Positions 33,740 to 45,593 of a stretch of 64,000 nucleotides of DNA are shown here, piece by piece. The notes beneath the pieces were generated by a model. That model saw only the letters and a program-made list of their open reading frames with translations, did not search any database and had not been told where the DNA came from. A program made the translations under genes and the position numbers. Positions within the stretch are counted from its first letter, which is position 1; each line of letters opens with the position of its first letter. Source of the DNA: Limnanthes douglasii subsp. nivea (Eukaryota; Streptophyta; Magnoliopsida; Brassicales; Limnanthaceae). The DNA lies in contig JAUPFV010000002.1 of NCBI GenBank assembly GCA_036936605.1, positions 222,053,046 to 222,117,045 on the forward strand. Reading direction: 5' to 3'.

Positions 33740-36108
33740 AGCCGGGGCGTATTCAGAGGGGATATCGGTATGTTTGGGACAACCCTAAATTAGTTAAATA
33801 AATTTAATACGGATTTATTGGGAATATGGGTATGTCTGGGACAACCCTAAATCACTGGAATAAATTTAGTATAGTGGTAAAGATCTCTTCTAAAATACTA
33901 GAGGTCATACATTCAAATCTTACCACATACACAAAGATATATTTTTTCTTTTTTTTACATTCGTTTCCATTCTCTTTCCTAACTTTTCTAAAAGTAAGTC
34001 TCTTCAGTTTCGTGTTTTTTTCCATCTTTTTGCTAACTTCTCTTAAAAAAAAATAAACATCGAACTAGCAAAGGAAAACTGTAAGTCAACATCGAACTAG
34101 CAACAGAAAACTATAAGTCAACATCGAACTAACAAAGGAAAAATGTAAGTCGATTCAGCTAATGATTTTTCATTGGATTTTCTTTCGATTTTCATTCGTT
34201 TCCATTCTCTAAAAGTAAGTCTCTTGAGTTTCATGTTTCTTTTCCCATATCTTTGCTAACTTCTCTTAAAAAAAAGCAACATCAAACTAGCAAAGGAAAT
34301 TTGTAAGTCGATTCAACTAATGATTTTTCATTGATTTTCTTTCGATTTTCATTCAATAAAGCAGTATAAGATTTATTAGGTTTTATTTTATGTCTGATTT
34401 CTGTCTCTGATTCAACAAAACACTAAAAAATTAGGGACTTTTCTCAGCATAATGGGATTCTATCACTCGCAAACGAAAACTGTAAGTCGATTCAGCTAAT
34501 GATTTTTCATTGGATTTTCTTTCGATTTTCATTCAACAAAGTAGTATAAGATTTATTGGGTTTTATTTCAGATCTGATTTCTGTCTTTGATTCAACAAAA
34601 CACTTAAAAATTAGGGACTTTTCTCAGTCTAATTAGATTCTATCACTCGCAAATGAAAACTGTAAGTCGATTCAGATAATGATTTTTCATTAGATTTTCT
34701 TTCGATTTTCATTCAATAAAGTAGTATAAGTTATTGCATTTTATTTCAGGTCGTATTTCTGTCTCTCATTTAACAAAACACTAAAAAATTAGGGACTTTT
34801 CTCAGCATAATTGGATTCTATCACTGGCAAAGGAAAACCGTAAGTCGATTCAGCTAATAATTTTTCATTGGATTTTCTTTTGATTTTCATTCAACAAAGT
34901 AGTATAAGATTTATTGGGTTTTATCTCAGATCTGATTTCTGTCTCTGATTTAACAAAACACTTAGAAATTAAGGACTTTTCTCAGCCTAATTAGATTTTA
35001 TCACTAGCAAATGAAAATTGTAAGTCGATTCAGATAATGATTTTTCATTGGATTTTCTTTCGATTTTCATTTAATAAAGCAGTATAAGTTATTGCATTTT
35101 ATTTCAGGTCGGATTTCTGTCTCTGATTCAACAAAACAATAAAAAAATTAGGGAATTTTCCCAGCCTAATTGGATTATATCAGTGACAAAGGAAAAACTG
35201 TAAGTCGATTCAGCTAATGATTTTCATTAGAATTCAGCTAATGATTTTTCATTAGATTTCAGCTAACGTTTTTTTATTAGATTTTCCTTCGATTTTCATT
35301 CAATAAAGTAGTATAAGATTAATTGGATTTTATTTCAATTCTGATTAATGTCTTTGATTCAACAAAACGCTTAAAAATTATGGGACATTTCTCAGCCTAA
35401 TTGGATTCTATCAAGGTTTGCATTATAGTTCTTTCATTCTTTAATGAATCCTCATTGCATATTTCAAGTAAAGATGTACACAAATGACTTGAACAAGGAT
35501 TATTGTTATTAGACTATTTTAGGATATTTTGTGTCAATTTATTTCTAATATTTTCTACTGAAACAATATTTTGTATTTAAAAAAATATCTTATTGATTTT
35601 TTTAAAAGCAAATTACTTGTTTTTCAATGAATAATTTGAATTTTTTTTATAATTTTTAACATATTTTTTATGGATAATGGATGGATTTATAAATTATGTA
35701 TGGACGAAGTTGTAATATTTCTATTTTCTATTTTATATTAATTGATTTTTTTTTATTTTTTATCATATTTTTTAATCTTTTATATGGAAACAATATTTTT
35801 ATTTAAGAAAATTATTGTACTCATTCTTTTAAGCAAATTAATGTCTTAAATGTATTTATTCAAATTATTGTATAAATATCTCTTTCGATGAATATTTTCT
35901 ACCGTTGATGATCTTTCAATGTATGAGTAAGAGGAGATTTCAAGGTAGAGTAAGAGGAGAATGGATTTACGTTTGGACTAGACTCATTTTGAATTGTAAT
36001 AGAAATATTTACATATTTTTAATATGCGATATTAGGATATTTATCTTTTACGGATTTTTTCCATAATATTTTTTCGGCATACCCTAAATTTTAGTCTTGA
36101 ATCCGCCC
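33740..36108. mobile_element. 2.4-kb DNA element with inverted ends and an internal satellite-like array
   Basis: The duplicated ALIS upstream region is interrupted after CAATGAGCC (33739) and resumes at CCAATAGATAATC (36109). The left end reads GGGGCGTATTCAGAGG and the right end, reverse-complemented, AGGGGCGGATTCAAGAC, so they are inverted repeats of the GGGGCGGATTC kind seen in hAT elements. No 8-bp duplication remains; the flanks share at most CC. There is no transposase. The interior holds a degenerate TATTCAGAGG copy near the left end, short frames and the 179-bp array. Confidence 0.6.
34303..35413. repeat. Tandem array of about 179-bp units, six copies
   Basis: GTAAGTCGATTCA begins units at 34303, 34482, 34662, 34840, 35020 and 35200, giving steps of 178-180 bp. 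Each unit runs through a TGATTTTTCATT block, a TTATTTCAG-like block and TTAGGGACTTTTCTCAG. The last unit has an internal triplication of a TTCAGCTAATG word. Shorter degenerate units of about 39 bp precede the array (34040-34150). Confidence 0.85.
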
Positions 36109-36640
36109 CTCCAATAGATAATCATGTTTTTCTTACTTCTCTAGAAAACTGTTTTAATTGTTTGAGAATCAGTCTTCATCTCCAGAACTTAGTATATATA
36201 GAAGTCGAGAACAATCAGGAAAATGACGCTTTAACTGGATTGTATTATTTAGTTTCAACCTAATAAAATTTTGTGTGCATGAACTACTTTAAAAATTTGG
36301 TAGTATGTTAGAAGAGGGTACTATATATTTCTGGTTCATCGACATACTTCTTAATTTATGAGCCTCGAAATTTCTTACAGAATATTTGTGGAAAAGCTAC
36401 TATCACTAGTGCATTAATACCACGACCTGTTTATAGGAAACATTCATTGAATTCTCACAACCAGTTCTTTTTTTTCTATTCGCCAGCTTTACAAGTGTGG
36501 TTGGTTTTATCTAAAACATCCATATCGAGGGTAATACTTTTATTTAGTTAGTGAAATCTAACAGGTTTTCTATAAATAATAATGTGACTTTTATTAATGG
36601 GATTAGTGTGATAATACGAAAACTCCATTTATGTCTCTCT
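36109..36640. repeat. Duplicated ALIS upstream region
   Basis: Matches 31421-31980 with moderate divergence, including the TATA-like site, a TTTTGTGTGCATnAACTACTTTAAA block and a TCTATAAATAATAATG block. It ends at AAACTCCATTTAT, which marks the right limit of the tandem duplication. Confidence 0.75.
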
Positions 36641-37261
36641 TTCCCTTTTTTTTCCTGTTCATCCAATCTCTCGCTTTTTTTATAGATTTTTTTGGCCAAC
36701 TTTATTTTTTTAAAATTATATGATTGTTATATTTCATATTTTTTTTCAAAATAAATTTTATTAGAAGAAACTTTAATGACTAAAAAAAAGTTGGAGAAAA
36801 ATAAAACGCCAAACAATAGCAGTAAAACAAAAGCTGAAAAATCAAAGATCTCAAAAGATTTATCTCCAAACTAGTACAAAATCATTTCCTGAATAGCTCA
36901 AAATCAATCTAGAGTTTTACTTAATCAGCTCAAAATTAAACGGAGTCGAATAGATTAGCTTTCTACAAGAGTTGAAAATAAGAGATAAGGGCCAAGGGAA
37001 ATTACCATCAGCAAGGAGATTAACTAGAATTAAAGAATTTACTACTATATCAATTTTTCCAACCATTGTTTTTGCATGTAATGTGGCCATCAAGCAATGC
37101 TCTGGATTCAAGCCAAAAATTTATTTCTATTTTTTCTAGATTCCATCTGATATTAGCCTCAACCAAGGTCTTAATATTAACAAGTCTTTTCCATGTTAGG
37201 GAGACAACTTTGATGCACTTATCTTTAAGAGAGTGAGAATGTCTACAGTAGATATTGTTCA

Positions 37262-38760
37262 TTAGGTTGGCTCAGTAGGAACTGTTTTCCCTGAAAATAA
37301 ACAAAAATTTAAAAGAGAAGGTGTCCTCGACATATCCAGTCCACCTTCAGCAAAAGGCTTGCACAAATAAGACCATTTAGACCAATGAATACTATGATCA
37401 TTAGTTTTAGATTCCCACATAAACTTATTAAAATATTTTTCAATTATGTTGATAATGCAGTTAGAAATATAACAACTCTGCATCAAATATAAAGGGATTG
37501 ATATACGCATATAATTAATATGGAGTAACCTGCCACCATATGATAGGTTTTTATTCTCCCATTTTGAATCTTGTTGTTAATCTTGTTAAAAAGAGAAATG
37601 TAGTTACATGATTTGTTGTCTGTAATCAGAGTAATGCCTAGGTAGTAAGTAGGAACATGACCAATATTAAAGCTAAATTGATCAATGAGGGAAAAAGGCT
37701 GGTTTGATGCATTCTGTTGGGAACAACAATCTTTGTCTTTTTTTTGTTGATTGTTTGACCTGAAACCTCCTGATTGGTTAGAAGAAATTTGCTAAGCTTG
37801 TCAATTGTAGAATCTAAGTTATTAGTAAATATTAAAATATCGTCTGCAAAAGCTAGAACAGGAATAATAAAATTAGTCCTGGAAGCATAGGTCATAAATT
37901 TAAAAGAACGTCTTCACCCATAATGAAGAGACTGGGAGAGAGAGGATCTCCATGTCTCAGGCCTCTCTCAGTCTTGAAATAGCCAATAACATTTCCATTA
38001 ATTAACATAGATATATTAATAGATCTAATATGGCTACTGATAAGATTAACAAATCTGATAGAGAAGCCAAAAGATGGCAGAATTTTAATAATAAATGGAT
38101 GAGCCATTGTATCAAAGGCTTTAGACATTGTCTAACTGAATCATAATATTACCAGCCTCAGTCTTTTTATTAAGATCACGCACCATCGTCTTAACTATAA
38201 TAATGTTTTAAAAAATAAGCTTATTAAAGACATAGCCACCTTGAGCTTTAGATATAGTTTTAAGCAGAATGTTGATAAGTCTATTGTTAATGATCTTCAA
38301 CATAATTATATTAAGTAAGGTGCATAAGCTAATAGATCTAAAGTTATTCCAGTTTGTGGGATTAATATTTTTAGGGATTAAACACAAACTTGTGGCCATG
38401 ATTCCTGTAGGAATGTTATGGCCAAGGATGAAACAAGACATGGCTTGACAGAGATCTTTTTAATAATGTTCCAACAGGTTTTGAAGAAGCAAACATTGAA
38501 GCAATCTACTCCAACAACACTGGAAGAGTTCATGTTGTTGATGATCTCCAAGATTTCTATTTTAGATGGAGGCTTAAGAAGTAAGTTGTTATCCTCATTA
38601 GTAGTAAGTTTAGGGATGTTGTTAAAAATGTTATCATGTATTCTATTAGTTTCCTCAACAAAATTATTGAAAGGCTGACTAGTTAAGATATTTTTAAAAT
38701 AAACTTCAAACATAAGATCCAATAGAATTAGAATCAAGCAACCAATCTTCACCAACCTTT
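37262..38760 (-). pseudogene. LINE copy 1 reverse transcriptase, broken
   Basis: Consecutive frames carry the LINE reverse transcriptase in order: LLLKPPSKIEILEII and FFKTCWNI (38690-38470), ATSLCLIPK and NNFRSISLC (38400-38320), [13 protein letters not shown] (38128-38080), [13 protein letters not shown] (about 37960-37920), the catalytic LAFADDILIF (about 37830-37862), and a zinc-binding part with WSYLCKPFAEGGLDM (37380-37330). The polymerase Asp pair is intact. Frameshifts and stops between pieces prevent a full product. The enzyme would copy element RNA onto nicked target DNA in the nucleus. Confidence 0.8.
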
Positions 38761-39159
38761 ATGCTTTTAATGTTATTCCTTCTTCTCGTATTAGAAACAT
38801 ATGCATAGAAGACTTAAGTATTTTTGTCACTATATTTGAGCCAATTACAGTAGCATTTCGGTTTCCAGAAATCCTCCTCTATTATGAGAGCTTGAAGGTT
38901 AAGAGCATTTGATTTGGTAAGCTATGATTTAGTAGCTGTATTATTGGAAGTAGTAATTTTAATTTCCAGTTTCTTAACAACATCTTCACAGACCTGTACT
39001 TTATCAAAAACAGTACAAAAATGACTATTGTTCAACAGTTTTAGGCCATCTTTCAATCTTCTGAGTTTGTGCCAGAATTTATAGAGATGATAGCCATTAA
39101 TTCTTTGATTCTAAATATTTTCAATAAAATAAAGAAATTCAGAGTCCATTGTTCACATA

Positions 39160-39526
39160 TTTAGGAATTTGATATTTTTTAGTCAAAACAAGTTCTGGCC
39201 ATGTGAAATAGCTTTGTATCATTAAGGAAATTAGTCACACTGAATTATAAAGAGCTTTTTCCAACCGCTTCTATTTGGAGTTGTTGGACCAAGTACATTC
39301 AGATCTTTGATAGCCTGCATCTTCAAGATGAAAGTCATTGATACATTCATTGAAGTCATCAATACTATTAAAACAGAAAGTTGAGCAACCAACTTACTCA
39401 TTTGCTGAAGAAATTACGTTAAAGTCTCCTATGATAAGTCATTCAGTTGAGGAAGAAAGATTAATTAGGGTATTTCTACAGAGTATTCATATTTTGTCTC
39501 TAAAATTTAACATAAACAATAGTTAG
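39160..39526 (-). pseudogene. LINE copy 1 endonuclease, C-terminal part
   Basis: Reads LIIGDFNVISSANE then VGCSTFC and DDFNECI, matching the conserved end of apurinic-type LINE endonucleases, with the GDFN Asp kept. Several stops are present. Its N-terminal part lies at 50368-50159 beyond element A. Confidence 0.7.
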
Positions 39527-39909
39527 TGAAGAGTTAAGAATAGCTCTGGGGTGTTTTTGTGTCAGGAGAATGTTTGGAGGACCTAAACAACAAGTACTTA
39601 GACTCTCGTGAATAACCCTTTTTAGAGAGAGAAGGTCATAATGAGATTAAGCAGAGAGAGAAAGTAATATTATAATATTCGTCCCTTGGCCAGCTCGTGT
39701 GTGGTCCTTTTATAGAGTTATAATGGCCCCCCACACGCTCTAATTAATACTTATTACATACTTAGTCCTTGAATATTTCTATTACACATTTAGTCCCTAT
39801 ACATTTCTGTTTTCTCTTATTGCTACTTATATTTATGTATTTTACAATATTTCCCCAAATAAAAGCCTTTTCTTACAATTTCCCTTCTTGTCTTTATTCT
39901 CCCTCATCA
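39527..39909 (-). repeat. Element A 3' LTR
   Basis: Starts TGAAGAG and ends CCTCATCA on the plus strand; same length as its partner. Next to it on the internal side (39910-39922) the minus strand reads CTAGGGGGCAAC, the polypurine tract. Confidence 0.9.
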
Positions 39910-40570
39910 GTTGCCCCCTAGTCCTAGTAAAAATATTTTTACTGGGACTGCGAAGGCATCCCCGAATTTTGTCCGGTTCGATCCGGTGTTCCTCGAAAAG
40001 GCTCTCCCTCGGATATCTTCTATTCCTCATCTGCCTTCGGATAATCACCACATCGAATACGTTCTCTTCGAAAATCTCTCTACTAACATCATTTTTCTTC
40101 GAAAATTTTGCTTCGAAAATCATTTACTCCTTTAAACCTCATTCTTCTTCGAAAATGCTATGCAATATATATTAGTTAGTAGCCCCCCAATCCTTGCAAT
40201 GTTGTAACCAAGCGCGAATCATGCCTTTGAGCGATACTGCCCATCAAAATTAGCTGTCTCCTCATTATGTATCTTAGAAATTGCAAGGATTGGATTCCTC
40301 GAAAATATTTGTGCGATCGTGCATTTTTCAACCAAAAAACCGCCTTCTTTATGACGTCATTAGTCTTACTTTTCTATCACAAAATCGTTTTAGAGATATT
40401 ATCCCGTTTCCTAATGTATGTCATCATTTGATAGCCTCTTCACCTTCTCCTACGTTTTTCCACTCAACCGTTTTTGTGCATACATTTTTTAGCCTATGGT
40501 ACCCATAATGCCCCTAGGAAAACAAAGGAAAATGTCTCCGGGCCCTTGTGACCGTAAAGGCCCATCTAAC

Positions 40571-40580
40571 TCTATAAATA
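40571..40580 (+). promoter_or_regulatory. TATA box of the antisense gene in element A
   Basis: TCTATAAATA, a canonical plant TATA box, lies 263 bp before the ATG of the antisense gene and on its strand. Element B has TCTATAAATT in the equivalent place. Confidence 0.55.
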
Positions 40581-40842
40581 CCAGTTCCTTCATCCATGCT
40601 CCAAAACGTTTTACTCTTAAAATTTATAGAGAGAGAAAGCTGGCTTATAAACCCAGTCGAATTTCAGAGTGGCTTTTAATCAGTAAGAAATTTCAAGAAA
40701 AAGTTGATGCTGGAGAATATACTGAGCCTCAACCGCAACCGCCTGTTACCACATTCGACGGTTCGTGGCCTCCATCGGGGAATTCTTCTGCTATTAACTC
40801 GAGATTTCTCAACAAGTTTCCAATATCAGTCCCCTCGAACTC

Positions 40843-43378
40843 ATGGGTAAAGATAGACATAAACCACACTCCTCTGGAAAAAGGAAAATGCATCACAAGA
40901 ATAAAAGAAGTTCGCAGGAACAGAAGCATGCCAGAGAAACACCCACAGCCACCCCAGAGCCCTTTTTGGCTTTAGCAGTCGAGAACCCTCCTCGCAAGAA
41001 GGACTCTACTGAATCTAGTCTTCCATCCATCGCTTCAGTAACGGGGCATGAGACTCCTTGATTTTCCCCTGCAAGAATAACTATTAACGAGGAAGATGTC
41101 CAGGAAATGCGGAACAAAGTCGTAACTGCTAAAGGAAAAGTGGTTGCCTCAGGTGCCCTGGAACCAAAAGCACAAGTGATCCTTCCATTGGGCTCTTCTA
41201 GTCGGACGACTACTTCTCCTTCAACAATTTCCGAAGAGTAGGCTCGTCGGATTGCCCCAAAATCGAAGGGAGACATTACTCTTCCCTTTGAGCTTGATGT
41301 CATTGTTGGCCGCAACATCCGAGGCATCGAGAACAAGCACATGGTTGCCTTGCACAACATATCGTACACATACTTTTCGCCATCTGAGGAGCCCATGCTG
41401 AGGACTCGTTGGTGCATTCCTTCGTATATCACTATCAGATTCACATCGGAAGGTAAGACACCATTATCAGTTAGGGATAACGAATTGATTGTCTACACCG
41501 AAATTATGAACTGGGGCTAAGGTATCCCTTAGACCCCTTTTTCATCGAATATTTTGCTAAGATAGGCCTCTGTCCATCCCAAGCCGGCCCGAATATGTGG
41601 TTCACCCTCATGGCCTGTATCATGGCCTCGAGGATTTCAGGCCATGAATTTACGTTGGAGCAGCTCATCGGACTAGCGAGTTTAGAAAATAATCCATTTT
41701 CTCTTTTTATTCTTTAACGTTCAACCGAGGACAGAAGATCTTGAAAGATCTATTAGAGGCTGACAAAAAATGGAGGCATCAGTTTGTATTCTTCTCTTGT
41801 CACTAGGAGACGGGGTCAGAAGCAACTCCTTCGAATCCTCACAAGCTCTCTCTCTCCTGTGGACCAATAAATTTAAGTGCTTTAAACTTTCCGCTCTATT
41901 TGACTCCTCGAATAATGATGTACTAATTTTTTTTGCAGCTATGACTGGGGTGACTATGCCTTATATAGATTACGTAGAGTGCCACCACTGTCTTTACCAA
42001 ACTCAGCTTATGGGCCAAAGAAAAGTGGGAAAACTGATTCCGCCTATGCTTCACGAATAAAAATTTGGCTAGGAGTCGACTGTGGAGGTTGAATCCCCTT
42101 GACCGGGTGAGCATGAGAGGACTGATGACCCCTACGTTCGAACAAGAAGTTATAGAGCGTGTGACCAAGAAAGACATAGTCATTTATCTCCCAAAACGCT
42201 CTCGTGCTAAAAACCACCTTGATGAGTCCGACGAGGAGGTCTCCACCAAAGTACTTCAATCGGACACCAAGGGGTTGATTACCAATCAAGAGCCGTCCTC
42301 TTCGGAAAATATTGAGACAGCTATGACAACTTCCCCTTCGAAGAAATCTCTCCATCCGAGAAAGAAAAAAGAGACTAAGGCGAAAGAAAGTCAAAAACAG
42401 GTCGTCATGGAGCCCATACAAGAATTATCCAAGGAGACGAAGGCCCAAAATGATGCTCCCGAAATTGCTCAAGAGACTGATGCCCAAGATGTGTCAAGTG
42501 AGCCGGAAAAAGAGATGAGGGAAAAGTCAACTCAGACCCCCAACTCTCCCCTTACTCAAGCTTCAAGTCCTGCTCCGATTGAAGACGTCCCCATACTTGC
42601 ACCGCTCCCTCTCCCCTGGAGTGATCCTCCGCAGAGTGTCGACATCAATATCCTAACTCGAGGGTCCTCGGATTTTGACCCCACAGCTCTTGGCTCACCT
42701 TCAAGATCCTTCGAAATTTCTCAACATGACGAATTTTCCCTAAGTCTTCGCAACATGCTTCATGGTTCAGTCAACATGGGGAGAAGGATGCGGCATCTCG
42801 AGGACTGAAAGAATTATTACAAATTCAAAGCGTCTCTTGCTATCTCTCAACTCGAAGAGGCAAAAAAGCAGCACTCCATTATAGAGGGTTAAGCAGATGC
42901 GCTCTATGAGAGGTTTTCTGCCTCCGAAAGTTATGTGGTGATGCTCGAAAGGTGCTGCCAGGAAGAGAGAGACCTCTACAAAAAGAAGACGGAGGCCCAA
43001 GAAAAAATGTTGGTTGAATATCAGAAGGCTCACCATATCGCATGCCAAGGATTCAATCAATGTGTTACTGATTACGAGAAAGTGAAAGAAGACCGGGACA
43101 AGCTGGCAAAACGGATTGAACATTTTCCTAGGCAGGTCGAGGAAGAGAAGGAAAAAGCTGTGAATGCTTATGCAACCAAATGCGCGTCTAATCTCAACAA
43201 TCGAGATGCTACGGTCCAAGCTAGGCTTATTACTCAGATTCATGCTGAGTATCCTGAGTATGACTTAGGCAGCTTCTGGAAGCTCGTCTCTCCGGACCTT
43301 CGGCCTCCTAACATTGTGGTTAGTGAAAGTGAGTCATCGGATTCCGAGGATAAGGAGGCCTCGGAAACTTTCGAGTAG
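40843..43378 (+). pseudogene. Element A antisense gene (aORF, Transposase_28-like), with a probable intron
   Basis: Lies on the strand opposite gag-pol. The start at 40843 gives a very basic N-terminus (MGKDRHKPHSSGKRK), like that of element B. In-frame stops at 41059 and 41239 and a one-base frameshift near 41517 follow. The conserved core (41470-41680) reads LIVYTEIMNWG, RYPLDPFFIEYFAKIGLCPSQ, MWFTLMACIMASR and FTLEQLIGL, the signature of the Pfam family named putative gypsy type transposon. After a probable short intron ending TTTTTTTTGCAG at 41938 comes YDWGDYALYRLRR. The C-terminal part (42065-43378, stops at 42806 and 42890) is charged and coiled-coil-like, ending in an acidic Ser/Glu tail. 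Role unknown. Confidence 0.75.
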
Positions 43379-43379
43379 G

Positions 43380-43970
43380 TAAATGGTGTATGACAGAGTA
43401 AGATGTGCACGGCTTATGTTGTGTGTAACACATATTTGTAATCAAACTAGTTTTTTTTCCGAAGTGAATCTTCTTCGAATATTTGTGTGTGCCAATATTT
43501 GAAATGATAATTGTAAGACTTGTTAATCATAACACACACTTTTATTCGGAGAGAAAATAAATGTGACAACTTGCGTTGAATGGTTGCTTTATGTTGATTT
43601 TTATCGTAATAAATGCGCCAACTTGCGTTGAATGCTGCTCTAAGGCATGCTCAGAGAAAATAGTTTGAGACAAAGACCGTTGTCTTAGTCATAATAGTTC
43701 GAAGCAAGAGAAAAAAGAAAATTTGCCAGACACAATAGTTCGAGGCAAAAAGCACGCATTCTATTGATCAGCTCATAGGGACACCTCATTAAAACCTTCC
43801 TGTGCCTAGCAGGGTAGGGAAGAGTATGCCCTCGCTATTTTTGCAAACCTGAAAATATACACAAGAAAATAACCACTTGCTCACTGTTTCCTTATTCTAG
43901 ATACAATTTCAAATGTTCAATATTCCATGGATGCCTAAGTTCTCGCCCTGTTTTGTCTTGCAATCTATGT
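43380..43970. other. Element A spacer between the antisense gene and integrase
   Basis: Non-coding. Two GCCAACTTGCGTTGAATG-like words (43570 and 43618) and TAGTTCGAnGCAA words form small repeats. It would hold the converging 3' ends of gag-pol and the antisense gene. Confidence 0.4.
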
Positions 43971-43975
43971 GTTCC

Positions 43976-45012
43976 CTACTTTGCTTTCTCCACGATTTCA
44001 TAAGGGCCCTCCCAATTTGGCCCCAATTTTACGAGGCTTTTCTCTTTGGTGTGCATAAAAACTTTGCGCAACACTTTATCCCCCACTTTGAAATCTATTT
44101 GCTTCACTTTAGAAGCATATTTACTCCTCATCAATGTTTGATAATGCAAGGATTTTAAATGAGCACGTCGTCTTTTCTCCACCACCAAATCTAGTTCCAA
44201 AGCTCTGCTCTGATTATTCAAATCTTCTGAGAAAGCTGCCACTCGGTATGATGGGAAGACAATTTCCGAAGGCACAACAACATCCATACCATATACCAAG
44301 GCAAACGGAGAGGCCGCAGTTGCTGTTCGAGGCGTCGTTCTGTAGGCCCACAATACTTCTTGTAAATAATCAGGTCATTTTCCAGCCTTCCCTTCTAAGT
44401 TCTTTTCAATCCATCCAAAATAGTGCGATTGGTGACTTCTACTTGACCATTAGCCTGAGGATGGAATGGGGCAGAAAAACATTGCTGTATGCTTCTGGAA
44501 ATGCAAAAGCTCCTAAACTCTTTATTATCGAATTGAGGCCCATTGTATGTTGTTAGTTTGATTGGTATACCAAACCTGCAACAAATGTTTGAGATTACGA
44601 ACTTGATTACATCCTTTACTTTTGTTCCTGCGAGTGGTTCTGCCTCGACCCATTTGGAAAAATAGTCCACAACTACTATTATAGTTTGTCTCCCCCTAGA
44701 CGCCATCAGTAAAGGCCCAACCAAGTCAATACCCCACCTATCAAATGGTACTGCTTCAGAGATATTCTCTAAAAACACCCCTGGATTGTGTATTATGTTG
44801 GCATAGCGCTGACACGCATCACATCGCTTGACCAAGTCTTTCGCATCTGAAGAAATGGTTGGCCAATAATAACCGGCCAGAATTACCCGTCGAATCAACG
44901 TTTTATACCCACAATGGGCTGATCCTTCTCTGTCGTGTAATTCTGATAAGAAAAACTGTGACTCATCTTTGGCTAGACATCTAAGCAGTGGTCTGCTTAT
45001 AGATTTCTTCAC
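43976..45012 (-). pseudogene. Element A integrase, frameshifted, catalytic Asp lost
   Basis: The first frame (45012-44395) has the zinc-binding HHCC part (ELHDREGSAHCG and CDACQ), the core with WGIDLVGP (first Asp), then TTYNGPQFDN in which the second catalytic Asp is replaced by Tyr (codon at 44545-44547), and ANGQVEVTN with the Glu. After a frameshift the second frame (44353-43976) continues with WAYRTTPRTAT, SPFALVYGM and a C-terminal domain with GDKVLRKV and WEGPYEI. The enzyme would insert element DNA into the genome; this copy should be inactive. Confidence 0.85.
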
Positions 45013-45149
45013 AGAACTCCTCCTATCACAACATAGCCATGAGACTTAAACCTGATTCTACTCGCCTGAGAATTTTCTGTGGGTAAACTATATTTTTCCA
45101 AGAAATCCACGATTTCTCTCCTCCAATCATCCGTTGTCACGTTGCTGAC

Positions 45150-45590
45150 TTACTCCAAGTTCATTAAGTGCTCAGGACCGTCATTTATCGAAGAGTGCTC
45201 GTGAAATATGACCCATGGATAACCTTCCAACTGTGAAACCGCTGCTAGTGAATCGGGGACAACATTTGCCTCCCTGCGAACATGCTCATAACGAACCTCC
45301 TCGAATTCAGAAGCCAATGTTTTCAGAGCTTTTAAATACTTGATCAGCCTAACCTTCCTTGCTTCGGACTCTCCCAAGGCCTGATTTACCACCAACTATG
45401 AATCACTGAGTAATTTAACCTTCTTGGCTCCGTACACCTGAGCCAATCTCAATCCCGCCAACGCTGCTTCATACTCCGCCTCATTATTAGTTGCTTTAAA
45501 ACCAAATCGGATAGCCTCGAACATGGCTATTCCCTCAGGGGATATTAATTGGACTCCTGCACCACTTCAAGAATTATTTAACCCCCCATC
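45150..45590 (-). pseudogene. Element A second RNase H (archaeal-type)
   Basis: Contains FGFKATNNEAEYEAALAGL, LLSD, a stop at 45396-45398, then LVVNQALGE and YEHVRREANVVPDSLA, the motifs of the additional RNase H found between the first RNase H and integrase in Tat elements. Acidic residues Glu and Asp in NNEAEYEA and LLSD are readable. Confidence 0.7.
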
Positions 45591-45593
45591 CGT

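Larger units (their letters stand above)
36740..39526 (-). mobile_element. LINE (L1-type) copy 1, 3' segment
   Basis: The 3' part of a non-LTR retrotransposon, read leftwards: endonuclease C-terminal part (39526 to about 39160), linker, reverse transcriptase, a zinc-binding domain and a 3' tail ending near 36740 in an A-rich stretch. It is cut at 39526 by gypsy element A and resumes at 50069. The tail at 36790-36945 matches 59293-59520, the 3' end of the second LINE copy. Confidence 0.8.

Noticed and set aside
34303..35413. Centromeric satellite
   Set aside because: The monomer length fits, but the array has only six units and is enclosed by a transposon insertion in a gene duplicate.
42044..42421. 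Minus-strand ORFs beneath the antisense gene of element A
   Set aside because: They are shadows of the plus-strand coding sequence with no recognisable motif.
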